Made by a program: the position numbers and the translations under genes. Of a DNA stretch of 64,000 bases, positions 10,791 through 23,264 are shown one piece after another (position 1 is the first letter of the stretch; the number at the start of each line of letters is the position of its first letter). Source of the stretch: Doris montereyensis (Eukaryota > Mollusca > Gastropoda > Nudibranchia > Dorididae); NCBI GenBank assembly GCA_037039925.1, contig JAXRKP010001303.1:1-64000 (forward strand). The letters are read 5' to 3'. Under the pieces are notes generated by a model. That model did no database searches. It worked only from the letters and a program-made list of their open reading frames with translations, and was not told the DNA's origin.

Positions 10791-13700
10791 ATCACAATTT
10801 TCAACAGCGTCATCATTACCTACAAGATGAAGAGCACCCTGGTTCCGCAACAGAAGATCCACAGCCGGAAGGTTTTAACCTCTTTACCATTCTGTCAATG
10901 CCAAATTCCGCCTACAATGTTGAACTTGAAATTGAAAATAAAATTGTCGAATTCCAACTTGATACAGGAGCAGCAATCACTGTCATCAATAATCTTGATT
11001 TCCAAAAAATATTCAAAAATGAAATAGAACTTCAAACATCCTCGAAGAAATTACAGACCTACACTGGTCACTCCGCACAAGTGGTGGGAGAGTGTTTAGT
11101 CCATGTCCAACACAATCAGAAGTTTATGAATTTACCCTTGTTAGTTGTCAAAGGGGAAGGTCCTCCATTATTGGGGAGAAACTGGTTGAAACACATGCAG
11201 TTAGATTGGAAAAATATTTTCTCGGTGAATGTCAACAATGTGTGTAATAGTACTGGATTTACACAATCAAGATTAGAAATGATCATCAAAAACTACAGTG
11301 ATGTGTTTGGTTCGAATGGATTACTCAATGACAGAACAGTAACCATCAGTGTGAAGGACTCAAACCCAAAATATTGTAAAGCGAGAGTACCACCATATGC
11401 TATGAGGGAGAAAATTGAAAAAGAGCTTGATAGACTTGAGCAAAATGGGATCATTAAGAAAGTAGAGAGCTCAGACTCAGCTAGTCCCATTGTACCAGTG
11501 CAAAGAAAGACGGTACCGTGAGAATCTGTGGAGATTATAAGATAACTGTGAATAGAGAAATAGAACAGAACAGATATCCAATTCCGAACATTGAAGATAT
11601 AGCAAAAATTGTCGAAAGGTGAAAAATTCAGTGAACTTGATTTTTCGCATGCGTATACGCAATTGAAACTGAACCCTGATTCCAGAAAATATACAACCAT
11701 AAACTCACATAAGGGACTGTATCAGTATGAAAGACTCTGTTTCGGTATTAGCTCTAGTCCGGGTATATTTCAGAGTGTAATGGACAGTATGTTCCAAAAC
11801 ATGCCAAATGTATGTGTATATTTTGATAACCTGTATGTTACTGGTAAAGATGACACCGAGCATCTTCAAACACTGGAAACAGTTTTGAAGTTGGTCAGTG
11901 AAAAAGGTCTTAAAGTCAACAAAGAAAAATGTCAATTCATGTTGAATGATATAAATTTTTGGGTTATAGACTAAGCAAAGCAGGATTGAAACCTCAGTAT
12001 GAGAAAACTAAAGCCATTAAAGAAGCTGCAGCACCAGAAAATGCACAGCAACTTAAAGCTATTCTGGGAATGATTAACTATTATTCTAAGTTCATTAGAA
12101 ATCTTTCAAACACCTTATCTCCATTGTACAAACTATTAAAAAAGGATGTACCATGGAAATGGGGTGAGGAGCAAAGACGGCTTTTAACACAGCTAAAAAC
12201 ATGTTATCATCAGAAACTTTGCTTATTCACTATAACCCAAAGAAGAAACTTGTACTAACTTGTGACGCCTCACCAAATGGGCTGGGTGCAATTTTATCTC
12301 ACATTGACGAAATAGGGGACAGGCCAATTGCATATGCAAGTAGGTCACTTAACCCAGCAGAGAAAAAATTATTCCCAATTAGACAGAGAAGGCCTAAGCA
12401 TTATCTTTGGTGTTAGAAAATTTCACAAGTTCCTTTATGGTAACCATTTCACAATATTTACTGATCATAAGCCCTTATTAGGCTTATCGCGAACACAAAT
12501 CATTGCCTGAACATGCCTCGCCGAGGTTCAGAGATGGGCAATGACACTATCAGGTTATAATTATGAGCTAAGGTATAAACCAGGCTCTGAAAACAGCGCT
12601 GACGGTCTTAGTAGACTTCCACTAAAAGAGCAAAATTGTTGCTATTAATGCTATGTCCCAGAAGACATTGAAATATTATTTTCAATAATGGATAACTCAT
12701 ATGTGACTGTGAACGATGTTAGGAGCGAGACTCACAAAGATGAGTGCCTGATAAAGGTATATGATTACTGTATGAATGGTTGGGTGGACGATAGTGTAGA
12801 TGATGAATTGAAACCCTATACGAACAGAAAACTAGAACTAAGTTTAGAGGATGGATGCATCCTTTGGGGATCTAGAGTTGTGATACCTAAGAGTTTACAT
12901 AAGCATGTTCTTACTACCTTGCACGATACGCACCTTGGTGCATCAAAAATGAAGAGTCTTGCACGGTCATGGTTTTGGTGGCCACAAATGGATGTAGATA
13001 TTGAGAAATTTGTTAAATTGTGCTCAACTTGCGCACAACATTCTAACCAACCCGCTAAGGCACCCTCCACAATTGGGACTGGCCACTTGAGCCATGGAAA
13101 CGCATCCATTTGGACTTTGCAGGACCCTTCATGAACAAAATGTTTTTGATTGTAATTGATTCACATTCTAAGTGGTTAGAAATTAAGATAATGAATACAA
13201 TAACAGCATCTTGCACTATCTTGGAATTGAAAGAAATCTTTTCCACTCATGGACTTCCAGACAAAATTGTCTCAGACAACGGTCCGAGTTTCACTTCTCA
13301 AGAATTTAAGCAATTCTGTGGTGCAAACGGCATAGAACACATTACAAGCTCACCCTATCATCCGGCTACAAATGGCCTTGCTGAATCAGCAGTACGCATT
13401 TTTAAGAATGCAATGATTAAAATGGGTCCAAAGTTACCTATAAGAGAACGATTAAATAGATTCTTAGCTAAATATCGCTCAACACCTCATGTAACAACAG
13501 GCGTTACTCCAAGTGAATTACTATGTGGCAGGAAGATGAAAACCCATCTTGACCTGCTCCATCCTACCATTCAAAAGTCTGTTTTATAACCACCAAAAAG
13601 CTCAGAAATTTAATCCACGACAGACATGCGGTTGAGAGAGAATTTGGAGTGAATGAGAGAGTATATTTGAGAAACTTTGACAGGGGAGAGAAGTGGGTGC

Positions 13701-14122
13701 CAGGTAGAATAATTGAAAGTACAGGACCGGTGTCCTATAAGGTAAAAACAAATGAAGGGCTGATTTTATCTAGACATGCTGATCACTTGAAAATCACTTG
13801 TGCAGAAACTGAGTATGGCACTACCCCAAATCCCTTGATATCTAATAGATTCGAACAAAACTTTCAGGATCCTCAACCTGTAAGAGTTGAGGTGAGTGAT
13901 CCAAACCCAATGACCTCAGAAACCACGCTTACAAATAATCATGATACGGGTACTTGTACAAGAAATTCATCTTGTGCACGTGAACCACTAACGCCAGGCT
14001 GCCGTGATATTGGTTGTGCATCTGAACCACTAATGCCAGGCGGCCGAGATATTGGTTCACCAATCCAACCACTAAGAAGATCAGCGAGATCAATTAAGCC
14101 TCCAACTAGATTGGATTTATAA
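10763..14122 (+). pseudogene. pol: Gypsy pol: protease, RT, RNase H, integrase
   Basis: Protease shows LDTGAAITVI (about 10960). Reverse transcriptase spans about 11340-12150, with the FSELDFSHAYTQLKL motif carrying the first catalytic Asp. The usual Y-x-D-D box reads VYFDNLYVTG at about 11815, so one catalytic Asp is Asn. RNase H is about 12255-12640 (TCDASPNGLGA, FTDHKPLLGL). Integrase has an HHCC finger at about 12900-13060, an Asp in DFAGPF (13112), SDNGPSFTS (13276) and a Glu in AESAVR (13381), so the D-D-E triad is present. The C-terminal tail (13649-14122) includes GPVSYKVKTNEG. Frameshifts near 11515 and 11955 and others break the polyprotein. Confidence 0.93.
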
Positions 14123-14369
14123 CTGACATTGAAGCACTGTTGAATTTTTGGTAATTTGTATTATTATTATTAATATTATATCCTCCATATAATGTCTCTA
14201 TTGTTTCAGCGCTTGGTTAAAGGGTTATTACAATACTTATTATTATAAGTCGGTCTGACTTGTTTCATTTATATTCCTCAATAGTTCATTTAATTTGCCA
14301 GTAATAAGTAATGCTAATTTTAGACTATATTGCTTTCTGTTTATTTTTGCATTCACTAGAAGGGAGGAA

Positions 14370-14581
14370 TGTGATAAAGTGATGTAAGGGACACAATCCA
14401 TTATATTATTTTTACCCTTGATATTATAGTTATTGTTTCCTTATCATGTTTACTATTACTTGTAAGAGTAATAGTCCCTGTTTTGACAAATAAAGGTACT
14501 TCCTGTTCAAATCATAACAACAATGGCTGGTCTTGTCTAATCATCTAAGATCCTTAATATCTCAATCTATAAGCTACCTCA
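14370..14581 (+). repeat. 3' LTR of Gypsy element
   Basis: 212 bp, matching the 5' LTR with a 5-base and a 1-base deletion and about four substitutions. A purine-rich polypurine tract (AGAAGGGAGGAA, about 14358-14369) sits directly upstream, as needed for plus-strand priming. Confidence 0.93.
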
Positions 14582-14951
14582 CTTTTAGTATCACTATTTT
14601 TGTTCAGCATAGTAGAGTTTTACACCTTTAAGTTGTTATAGGGACACTGTGATGGATTCTGTGACTATAGATACAATTTTGTCTATACTGTTAAGTTGAA
14701 TTGAGCCTACAGTAAACCAATAATTTGTCTACATAAACACAACATTGACATCTCCACACCCACACTATTGTTGAACTGATTGTGACAAATTGTAATTCTT
14801 ATTTTGTTCACCAAAATATAACACTCCCAAACATCAAACCAACATTCTTGTCTCTCACTCAGTCCATTTTTTAAAAATCTTTTCTTTCTATTAATTTTGG
14901 AAAGTTTATGGGTGCATCTTTATGCTATAGGCTATAATATTTGTCTACCAG

Positions 14952-15044
14952 ATTACTGTATGACAATGTCACAGGCAGAGGAAGAGAGTTCACCTCTAAA
15001 TCTCTTCACACGGACAATCCTTCATATGTAACATTCATTAACAG
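14952..15044 (+). CDS. VHL: VHL exon (start of the beta domain)
   Basis: Encodes ...SLHTDNPSYVTFINR, matching the beginning of the VHL beta domain, where human VHL has a V-x-F-x-N-R segment. It ends at a good donor (AACAG|GTACAG), splitting the codon equivalent to human Arg79 after two bases. No ATG lies in this frame between an upstream TAA (14935-14937) and the donor, so it is probably not the first coding exon. I place its start after the AG at 14950-14951, but that acceptor is weak. An earlier exon must supply the start codon and was not found. Exon identity is well supported by the exact frame join to the next exon. Confidence 0.8.
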
Positions 15045-15564
15045 GTACAGGTGTTCAATGTATTTTCGTTATCACCAACGCAATAAATCAATTTACTTTC
15101 TTTACTTATGTTCCTACCCTTCTTTAGCTGTATTTTAGCATGTCAAAATCTAAAGTAAGGCTGGTTATATTTTGAGAGAAAAAAAAACAAAATCTTTCAG
15201 AAGGTTCCAATTAGAGAATACACACATATTTTCGTAAAAAATTGACTGTAAACCAACCAATGAAAATCCTATTTCAAGTTTGGATGAATGTTTGATGATA
15301 CTGGAAAAAGAACTCATTAGCAGTAGATCACCAACTCAGTCCTCCAAATAGTGTTGATGATGGCGATCATGTAGGTTGGGGAAGCTTTCTGTTTTCAAAA
15401 TTCTATAATTTATTTTCGTTCAGTGAATTTTCCATCAGCCTTATATATATATATATTATATTATATACACATAGAGACAGATTGAGAGTGACAGGCCTAA
15501 AGGGCATATTTCATTAAACTCATATTTTATATGAATTCATTTCCTTATTCCTTCCTGTTTTAAG
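15045..15564 (+). other. VHL intron (520 bp)
   Basis: GT at 15045, AG at 15563-15564 after a pyrimidine-rich TTCCTTATTCCTTCCTG tract. Contains a short (TA)n run at about 15446. No other feature. Confidence 0.75.
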
Positions 15565-15797
15565 AGCAAGATCTCCTGTGGACCTTCTATGGAGGGATTA
15601 CAATGGCAGATGTGTGCGCTACCAATCCAAATTCAAACCACAATCTCATTTCTATGTGAATACGTATGAATCCCACCCATGGCAGGCATGGAGCTCTCAA
15701 ACTTTTGAACATGTCAATGTTGGAGGAAGCACCACTTTTTATCCAATACCTTGGAGAGGTGAACAGAGACGGACAGTGGTTTATATTGATGAGCCCC
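15565..15797 (+). CDS. VHL: VHL exon (main beta domain, hydroxyproline pocket)
   Basis: VHL is the substrate receptor of the Elongin B/C-CUL2-RBX1 ubiquitin ligase and binds prolyl-hydroxylated HIF-alpha. This exon encodes most of the beta domain. The pocket residues known from human VHL are all in place: Trp88 and Tyr98 equivalents (W-x9-Y in the segment beginning LLWRDYNG), then NTYESHPW, giving Thr for Ser111, His115 and Trp117. The exon runs on to TVVYIDEP and a consensus donor (CCCC|GTAAGT), leaving one base of a split codon. Human VHL has an intron at codon 114, within this exon's span, which is absent here. The entry frame joins exactly to the preceding exon. Confidence 0.93.
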
Positions 15798-16383
15798 GTA
15801 AGTCAGAGATTTGCATTGTGTTGTTAATTTGAGATTAACAAGCAAGGAACATGTTGAAAATGATGAACAATGATGTGAAATAATATTGAAGCCCTGTGGG
15901 AACAAAGATAAGACAAATACAAAGGAATAGATAGTAACAAATCTTATGGTATGAATAGAATTGAACCCGCGACTTCTGGTTTGATTTTATTGGTGCTCTA
16001 AGATTTATTTCTTTTGTTAAGAGTTTTTTGCTTCTTTTTGCTCTCTTATACTGGTCTACTTTCGTTTTTACTTTGCCTAAGCGTTATCACTATCAACATT
16101 AGAATTTTACTAAAATTCAACGTGAGAGATGGCTCAGAGACTGTCTCGATGACCTCACCTTTTTAACGTAACTCAGGCTAGTGCTTTTACTGATAAAATA
16201 ATAGCTATCAGTGAGATTGACATCACGACGATGACTTCTGTCTATCAGGAGATGATAATCTAAATAACAAGTAGTGATGAACCGACCGGTCCAAACGAGG
16301 CATGAATATCACGCCATGGCGCTGATCCAGATCTAGATGAAGATCCAGTCTTTCTCTGACTCTGTCTTTTCTCTCTCTTTGTC

Positions 16384-16509
<126 letters not shown>

Positions 16510-17168
16510 CTTTACCTCATCTGCTTCTACAACTACAAGAAATAGATCTAGACCAAATCCTAATACATATACTACAAGAATAGGTAGATCTAGAATCAGA
16601 ATTGAAAATGACTGAGTCACTTCAAATGGTGGTGAGACAAGCACTTGCTTTACGTTTCAACCCAAATGCAAGATCGGTGTAAATCCTGAAAAAGTTGAAA
16701 AGTTGAAGTTTTAAAATATTTAAACAAGAAAGATTTATCAAGCAAGTGCCCACATGCTATGCCTCAAGTGAAGGCTGATACTAATACTAATTGGACTTGC
16801 TCCATTATCATAACTATATGGATTACATCAGTCAACATTTTGAGAACATCTGATGAGAATAAAGCTGAAGTTAAATGAATTTTTTGTTTCAGTTGGGTTT
16901 TTTCATTCACTCCTTTTCTCCTATCCTCACCTTCATTAAGCATGCAAATACCCGAATCTCAGTTAAAAATTATAGGAGTATTTTTTCTCTTCAATTTGAT
17001 GCAAAATATCTTTGACATGTTGGCATTGCTTATGAAGTTATATTTTTAGACAGTTTTGGTCATTGAGGTAGAAATTTCGCACAGCTCTAATAATTCAATT
17101 CTGGCAAAAATGGGTTTTTTAATTCGGTGAAAGATTTAAGTATTTTACAGAATATTGCAATAGCTATT

Positions 17169-17833
17169 CAGTGGTCACTGGATAATTGCACACTACATAA
17201 CTGCATGGTTTGCACAAAAGTACACTCAAGGCGGATGACCAAATATTTTCTATTTAATAAGTATCCATAAATGCACGTCCGATAAGCATAATTCAACTAC
17301 AAAACTGTGACAAGTGAAATAATTAAGCCCTATGAGCACTGTGATATTATCACCTTGTACAGTGATGCACTCTCGTCACACATCTTGCCAGAGCTTACTG
17401 TGTGGTCCCATCTCGCTTGTCATTAACATACAGAATGATTACGTTTGAAATTGATCATAAGCATATTTTGGAACAGTCGTTGACAACTTTTAGCGGTTCA
17501 TCTCAGCATCCCAAAAGCAGACAACAATAATGAACTTTTTCACAATAAAGAGTTGAGATAGTTCCTTCGACTTTGTAACAACATTCCTATAATTATCTTT
17601 CTCATTTTCCTAAAAATGAAATTGAAAGCAAAACAAAACAAAAACAACAAAAAATCACCCAAAACACGTGTGTTGTTAAATCTCTATGCACAATCTGTCC
17701 CACTGCATCACATAAATGCCAAGCTGATACAATTATACCCCCTTACAGCAGTTACTTCGGTACCTTCCCTTAACTGCATGGTACGTGTAATTACACTTCT
17801 CTCAAACAGGGTGTAATTATCCAGCAACTACTG
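17169..17833. mobile_element. MITE-like element, copy 1 (in VHL intron)
   Basis: 665 bp starting CAGTGGTCACTGGATAATTG and ending in a sequence whose reverse complement starts CAGTAGTTGCTGGATAATTA, i.e. imperfect terminal inverted repeats of about 24 bp. The interior matches copy 2 at 19424-20187 along most of its length (for instance TTGACAAC...AGCGGTTCAT). No transposase frame. The CAGT ends would suit a Tc1/pogo-like family, but a TA duplication is not clear at this copy. Confidence 0.65.
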
Positions 17834-17984
17834 TAATTAAGTGGTGATGAGAATTTCATTGTTTTCCTGTCTTTCGGTAGATTTTTCGTTCATATTATTA
17901 TTAAGCTGTCAATGTCATTTTAAAAGTGATTTTGAAATTGAAAAGTTGGCAAATTGTCATTCACGTCTACCCCAGTGTAGAGTA

Positions 17985-18240
<256 letters not shown>

Positions 18241-18514
18241 TCTCTGTGTGCATGAGCATGCATGCGTGCACACTCATATAAAAAATTGTTACTCAGACAT
18301 TCATAAGTTGTGTGTCATATTTGGCTTAACTATACTAATCTATTTTATCATTTATTCATTTGTGAATCGTGCTCTTCAATTTATTGACCAGGCTTTGGGG
18401 CAGATTTTTGTTTTATGTAATTATACCCCCAGCCCTTTATTGTACATTGTTTGTTTTGTGTAACTTATCAATGATTTTGTTGTTTAAATAGTTTGATTTT
18501 CTTCCTGTCCACAG

Positions 18515-18669
18515 TTCGCCCGCTGCTGAAACTGTGCCTTTTGAAAATCAACTCATTGGTAGGCATTGACCAGGTGGACAACCTGGAGATTCCAAAAACT
18601 CTCTGCGATGAATTGAAAAAGAAGAAGAAAGTTGAAGTGCGAGACTTCTTGAACTCACGCCCCTCCTGA
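18515..18669 (+). CDS. VHL: VHL terminal exon (alpha domain, Elongin C binding)
   Basis: Encodes the alpha domain that contacts Elongin C: RPLLKLCLLKINSLV aligns residue for residue with the human helix containing Leu158 and Cys162 (L-x3-C-L-x4-SLV). It continues through VDNLEIPKTLCDEL, with the IP/L pattern of the second alpha helix, then a Lys run, and ends at TGA (18667-18669). The intron before it falls after the first base of the codon equivalent to human 155, the same position and phase as the human exon 2/3 boundary. At 50 codons the exon is slightly shorter than the human one. No canonical AATAAA was found close downstream. Confidence 0.93.
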
Positions 18670-19423
18670 ATTAACTGATCGAATGATGTCAAAGCCATTA
18701 TTGTTTATAAATGTATTATAATAATCTCAGCATAACAGCATAGTGTACAGGAGCAAAGAAAAGCCTGTTTTTAGACTGAACATGCTTTATATAGAGCAGT
18801 TTTTTCCGTGTCAAATGGAAAACGTGTCACTATCCTGCGCCTAACTCTCTGAGTAGATACAAGGTTTTAACTTTTTAATATGTGAATTTGAGTCCTAGCA
18901 TATATATATATATATATATATATGGTATAGCCGATAATAGAGAGGGTGAGTGTAATGATGATGAGGAGTAAAGTTTATCTGTAGATGTTTTAAGTACTCT
19001 CGTAATTACATATTGTCAAATGATGTTTATCACAAACTCTTATTTAATGTCAGTTCTGGCACCAAACATATTATAACTGTCAATGAGGATTTTAAGACAA
19101 AACCCTGTTTATCAGTAGTAGCATCATTAGATGGGGACATAGTATCAGAGCGACTGTGCCTTATACTTATACATATCAATTACATATGGTGACATCATCA
19201 CATACCCTAAAAAAAATATGCTTTTTATAAACGCCTTGGCAGTATGGCAGTGAGAAAAAAAGAAGGCTAAAAAAGGCTTGCAGTTATAAATGTTAATTTC
19301 ATTGTCTTTAATTGTTCACCCTCTTCCCTTCATTTCTTCCCTTCATTTTCTTTACTGTTTTCTTCTTTAAAGTAAGTTTCTGTGAAAACAGGGATTTAAG
19401 CTTCACTGAAGGAAAGACGTATA
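18670..19423. other. VHL 3' flank
   Basis: Probable 3' UTR then intergenic sequence. A (TA)n run lies at 18899-18922. Nothing coding recognised. Confidence 0.5.
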
Positions 19424-20187
19424 CAGTAGTCACTGCATAATTGCATGTTGCATAACTGCAGGGTTTGCACAAGTGCATGCTCAAGGCAGGTGACCAATTT
19501 TTTTCTCTATGTGTCCATAACTACATGTTGGGTATACCCAATTACACGCTCAAAACTACACAACTGTGACGACATTTGTGAAATAATTCACCCTCTTTTA
19601 CTATAAACATAAAAAGCAGAAAAAAAGAAGAAAGAGAGAAAGACAGGGATAGTCAACAGTCTAGATGGGAAAACGATTGGCACACGTATGTAAACGTAAA
19701 CCGTAATGTTATCACGTTGTACAGTGTCTCATCGATGCCTGCTGTGTGGTCCATAGGACAGACTCACGTGTCACTGGCACACAGAGTGATGGGATTGAAA
19801 TCGATTACAAACATCGTTTGGAAGAGTCGTTGACAACATTCAGCGGTTCATTTCAGCATCTTTACAGACAACAATAACAAACTTTTTCCACAAAAAAGAA
19901 CTGAGGGGATTCCTTTGAATTTGTAACAACTTTATTTAGTTCGTTTTCCTTTAGTTATTTCATTATTTGGAGAGATCAAAAGAAACAATGACAATATTTG
20001 CCTAAAAACACACATGTCTCTACACACAGTTTGCCTATCAATCACGTCGTGTAAATGCCAAGCCAATGTCATTATATCCACTTACAGTTACAGGAGTTAC
20101 TTGGGTAACTTCCCATAACTGCACAGTGCGTGTAATTGCACGCTTTGCTCTTCTCCCAAACAGCATGTTATTGCACAGTATCACTTT
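19424..20187. mobile_element. MITE-like element, copy 2
   Basis: Starts CAGTAGTCACTGCATAATTG, preceded directly by TA. The right end (about 20160-20187) is a degraded inverted copy. It is collinear with 17169-17833 in the same orientation but about 100 bp longer. No coding capacity. Confidence 0.6.
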
Positions 20188-21930
20188 CACCTCTTTATCT
20201 TGCTATTTTTCAATTGTGTGACAATGAGTGGCTGAGAAAATTATATTATCATGAAGTAACATTATATAGATCTATGACTTGTAATTTGTAAGTTTGATCT
20301 ACCAAAGAAAAGAATTCTTAGACATGTGTGGAAGTTTTGAATGTCAATTAAACAAACTGTTTTTATTTTATGAGTGTAAATGTGTTCATGAATGGAAACA
20401 TGTGACATCATAGGGGTTCTATAAGAATGGAAATGAAGATGTTATATAGTACATTTGGACGGACATACTGTTGTGTATGTGGTGCTTATCATGATAATAT
20501 ACCATATTGGAACAGTAGGTATTGCATGATATTGGAATTGCAGGGCTTCCATGATGTGCAAGTTATTTGTTCCAGACTATGAGTGTTGATATTCATTTAT
20601 TTACATTAATATATTACTTTATTCTTTTAATTTTGTCTTCCTGTTTATTCTTTTATCCATGTATCATTCATTTATTTATGTGTACCAATAGTAATTAGTA
20701 CCATATATGGTAAGACATATTTCTAGTCACCCGTTTGTCAGTTCATTAATGTAAATAATTTACAATACCATGGAGTCTGATGGAGTATGAAATTGGTACC
20801 CTTACTATTTGTATTCATCCACTTCATAGAAAAAGATCAACGTGAACTGGATAAAATATTGCTGTTTAAATGCTTACCCTGTTGTCCTTAATATGCAGAT
20901 AATAACTAATAATAAAACATAGAGAAATAGTGACTGTTAAGCTTTAAAAATGTACCTTCGCTTTGTATTTGCTTTAGCCATGCTATATTTTTTAGGACTG
21001 TTTCTCATTTAAGATTCGGAAGTTGACGTTTATGTGTTCAGTTAAGCTAAAGCATAGACCACTCTTTCAACCTTGGAAGAACACTACATCATAAGTCAGG
21101 ATTGCTTGATTTTCATGCTTTCTAAAAGTTTTAAATCGAGGCTCTTATCCAGATCTTAACGTCATATTTTAATGGATATAACGAAACGGTATCCATAGTT
21201 TGTCAATTGTCAGCAACTTCGATGTGTAAACATTCTGTACAGATGCATACAGACAACTGAGTGTTACTCAAAACTATCAAGAGTGAGATTTTTTAGTGTG
21301 TGTATGTGTGTAAATTACTGAGGCAAAGCTGACCTTTCCTACATAGAAAATTTTAAGTGGGCAGTTTGGAAGCTACATAAAATTTTCGTAGATCTACATG
21401 TTTCATGTAAAAAGGCATTGATTACTGAAATGTCAAGGCTTTGAAACGGCCTACAGGGCAATAAATGGTGTTGTTTATGAAAGGGTTATTAAGGGGTCAC
21501 TGATAACCCATGGATTTCCTTTAAACAAGAATGCTATGGTGGGGCCACAAAAAATTTCAAAAATAGTGGCCCATTGCTATTCCTCACATAATTTAATCTG
21601 TTGTATAGCAGATTTATTGTTGCAACAATATCATCTGTACAATATCTGCTATGAAATTGTAGCAGCAATTTGTGTCTATTATTTACTATTTTACAGATTA
21701 AATTGTGTTAGGAATATTAATTGCAATAAGCTGTTATTTTTCGGCCCCAAGCTTACGAGACACAACCGTGATCTAAGGATTCAATCTCTTTCATGGGAGT
21801 GTGACAACACATGAATATGACACACATTCAACATCTTTCCCTTTAAAACGTTTGGAAATGAGAATGATTTGCTTTCCATAGAGAAAAGACAAGCATTTTA
21901 GTTTTTTTCTTTTGTGATTTTAACTTCAGA
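20188..21930. other. Intergenic, nothing recognised
   Basis: AT-rich sequence without a convincing open frame, RNA gene or repeat. The 92-codon frame at 21536-21814 has no recognisable domain. Confidence 0.45.
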
Positions 21931-22905
21931 ATCAGAATCAGAATTGATAATTCGCAAAAGGCATTTTGCCCATGAATGCGAATATAGTGTTACACTTCAC
22001 AGTTCATATTCACACATTTTCACGTCCAAGCACACGTTTAAATTGGTCAACAGATAAGCTGTTGATGACTCTATTTGGCAGGGCATTCCATTCACAGATG
22101 GTTCGAGGGAAAAAGCTGTGTTTGTAAATGTTGGTCCGGGTATGTGGGTTGATGAATTTTCGCTGGTGATGATTTCTTGTTGGCGAGTATATTCATTGTT
22201 GCGTTGAGAAAAATAAGTTGGGATTTTCACGGTTGATGTGCTTTGTAAATATTTGTGAGGCGAGAGTGTTTTCGGCAGGTTTCCAGAGGAGACCAGTTAA
22301 GTTCCTGTAATGCTTGAGTCACGCATCCTTGTTCTCTTGACCAGCATTTTTTTACAACTCGCTGCCCGTCTCTGTACCTTTTCAATTTGGTCAATTTGGT
22401 ATTGGTGGTGTGGATCCCATGCAGCACCAGCATATTCTAGCGTCGGCCTAACAAGTGCTGAGATTTAATTTGCATGGGGCATTGACGCAGGTTTCGGTGG
22501 ATAAACCCAAGGCATCTATTTGCTTTTGATGTGATTTCATTTATATGATCATCCCATTGGAGTTTGTTGTTGAGGCGGACTCCCAGATATGGTATGCTTT
22601 GAACGTGTTCCAGATGCTCGTTCATGAGGGTATAATCATATATGACTGGCTTTCGTTTTGGTGTAATGTTCATCACATAGCACTTTGATGGGTGGAATTT
22701 CATATGCCACTCTTCAGTCCATTTTTCAAGGGTTGACAGATCTCTTTGAAGGTTTTCTGCACTGGCTTTCTTTGTTATTTCTCGAAACAACAGGCTGTCG
22801 TCCGCAAACAGTTTAAGATTTGTATCAGGGGACAGATTTTTCCCAAGATCATTTATGAATATTAAAAAACAGAGGTCCAAGGACTGTGCCCTTACTTTCA
22901 GAATG
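21931..22905 (-). mobile_element. LINE 3' part with RT fragment (CR1/Jockey group)
   Basis: Read on the minus strand, 22437-22880 encodes the reverse-transcriptase palm: the motif LKLFADDSLLF (about 22790-22820) followed by a thumb region with YLGVRLNNKLQWDDHI. Downstream frames (21997-22433) continue the C-terminus after frameshifts (for example NWSPLETCRKHSRLTNIY). The 3' end near 21931 carries a short TTCTGA-type tandem tail. The endonuclease and N-terminal RT are missing, as in 5'-truncated insertions. Non-functional as read. Confidence 0.85.
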
Positions 22906-23264
22906 TAACCTGTAAGGAGATCATTTGCTGCATACAGTAGGCCTCGGTTGACATACGGTCTTGTCTTACTTTTAGCCCCTGAGAATAATTCATTGTTTTA
23001 ATTTCATGAGCAAAACTGACATACTCGCTGAAAGTTATTAAAATGATAAAAACGCTAACCAAAAATGTACACTGTGTCCATGTATTCACATTTGTATATT
23101 GCAAGAAACATTGTTTCAAATATATTTCTAAATTTGTTTAGAGTTAAGTGCTTAGTACTTTAGTATTTAAAATGAGTGGATTTAGCTGCTATTATAAATC
23201 AACATCAAATTCAATATTTTAAATTTTAGGGTGGCTGTCCTAAAGTGATTTTTTTTGCTTTTGA
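22906..23264. other. Spacer, nothing recognised
   Basis: AT-rich sequence between the LINE fragment and a dispersed repeat. No feature supported. Confidence 0.4.

Larger units (their letters stand above)
9620..14586 (+). mobile_element. Ty3/Gypsy LTR retrotransposon, complete but frame-broken
   Basis: A full element: 5' LTR 9625-9842, gag-pol 9843-14122 and 3' LTR 14370-14581, flanked on both sides by the 5-bp duplication CTTTT (9620-9624 and 14582-14586). The order gag, protease, RT, RNase H, integrase is the Ty3/Gypsy order. The LTRs differ by about four substitutions and two small indels, so insertion was fairly recent, yet the coding region needs several frame changes (near 10000-10120, 10560-10660, 11515, 11955, 12190-12400 and 13110). 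Whether these are real decay or assembly indels cannot be told here. It lies 366 bp upstream of the first VHL exon I can see. Confidence 0.95.
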
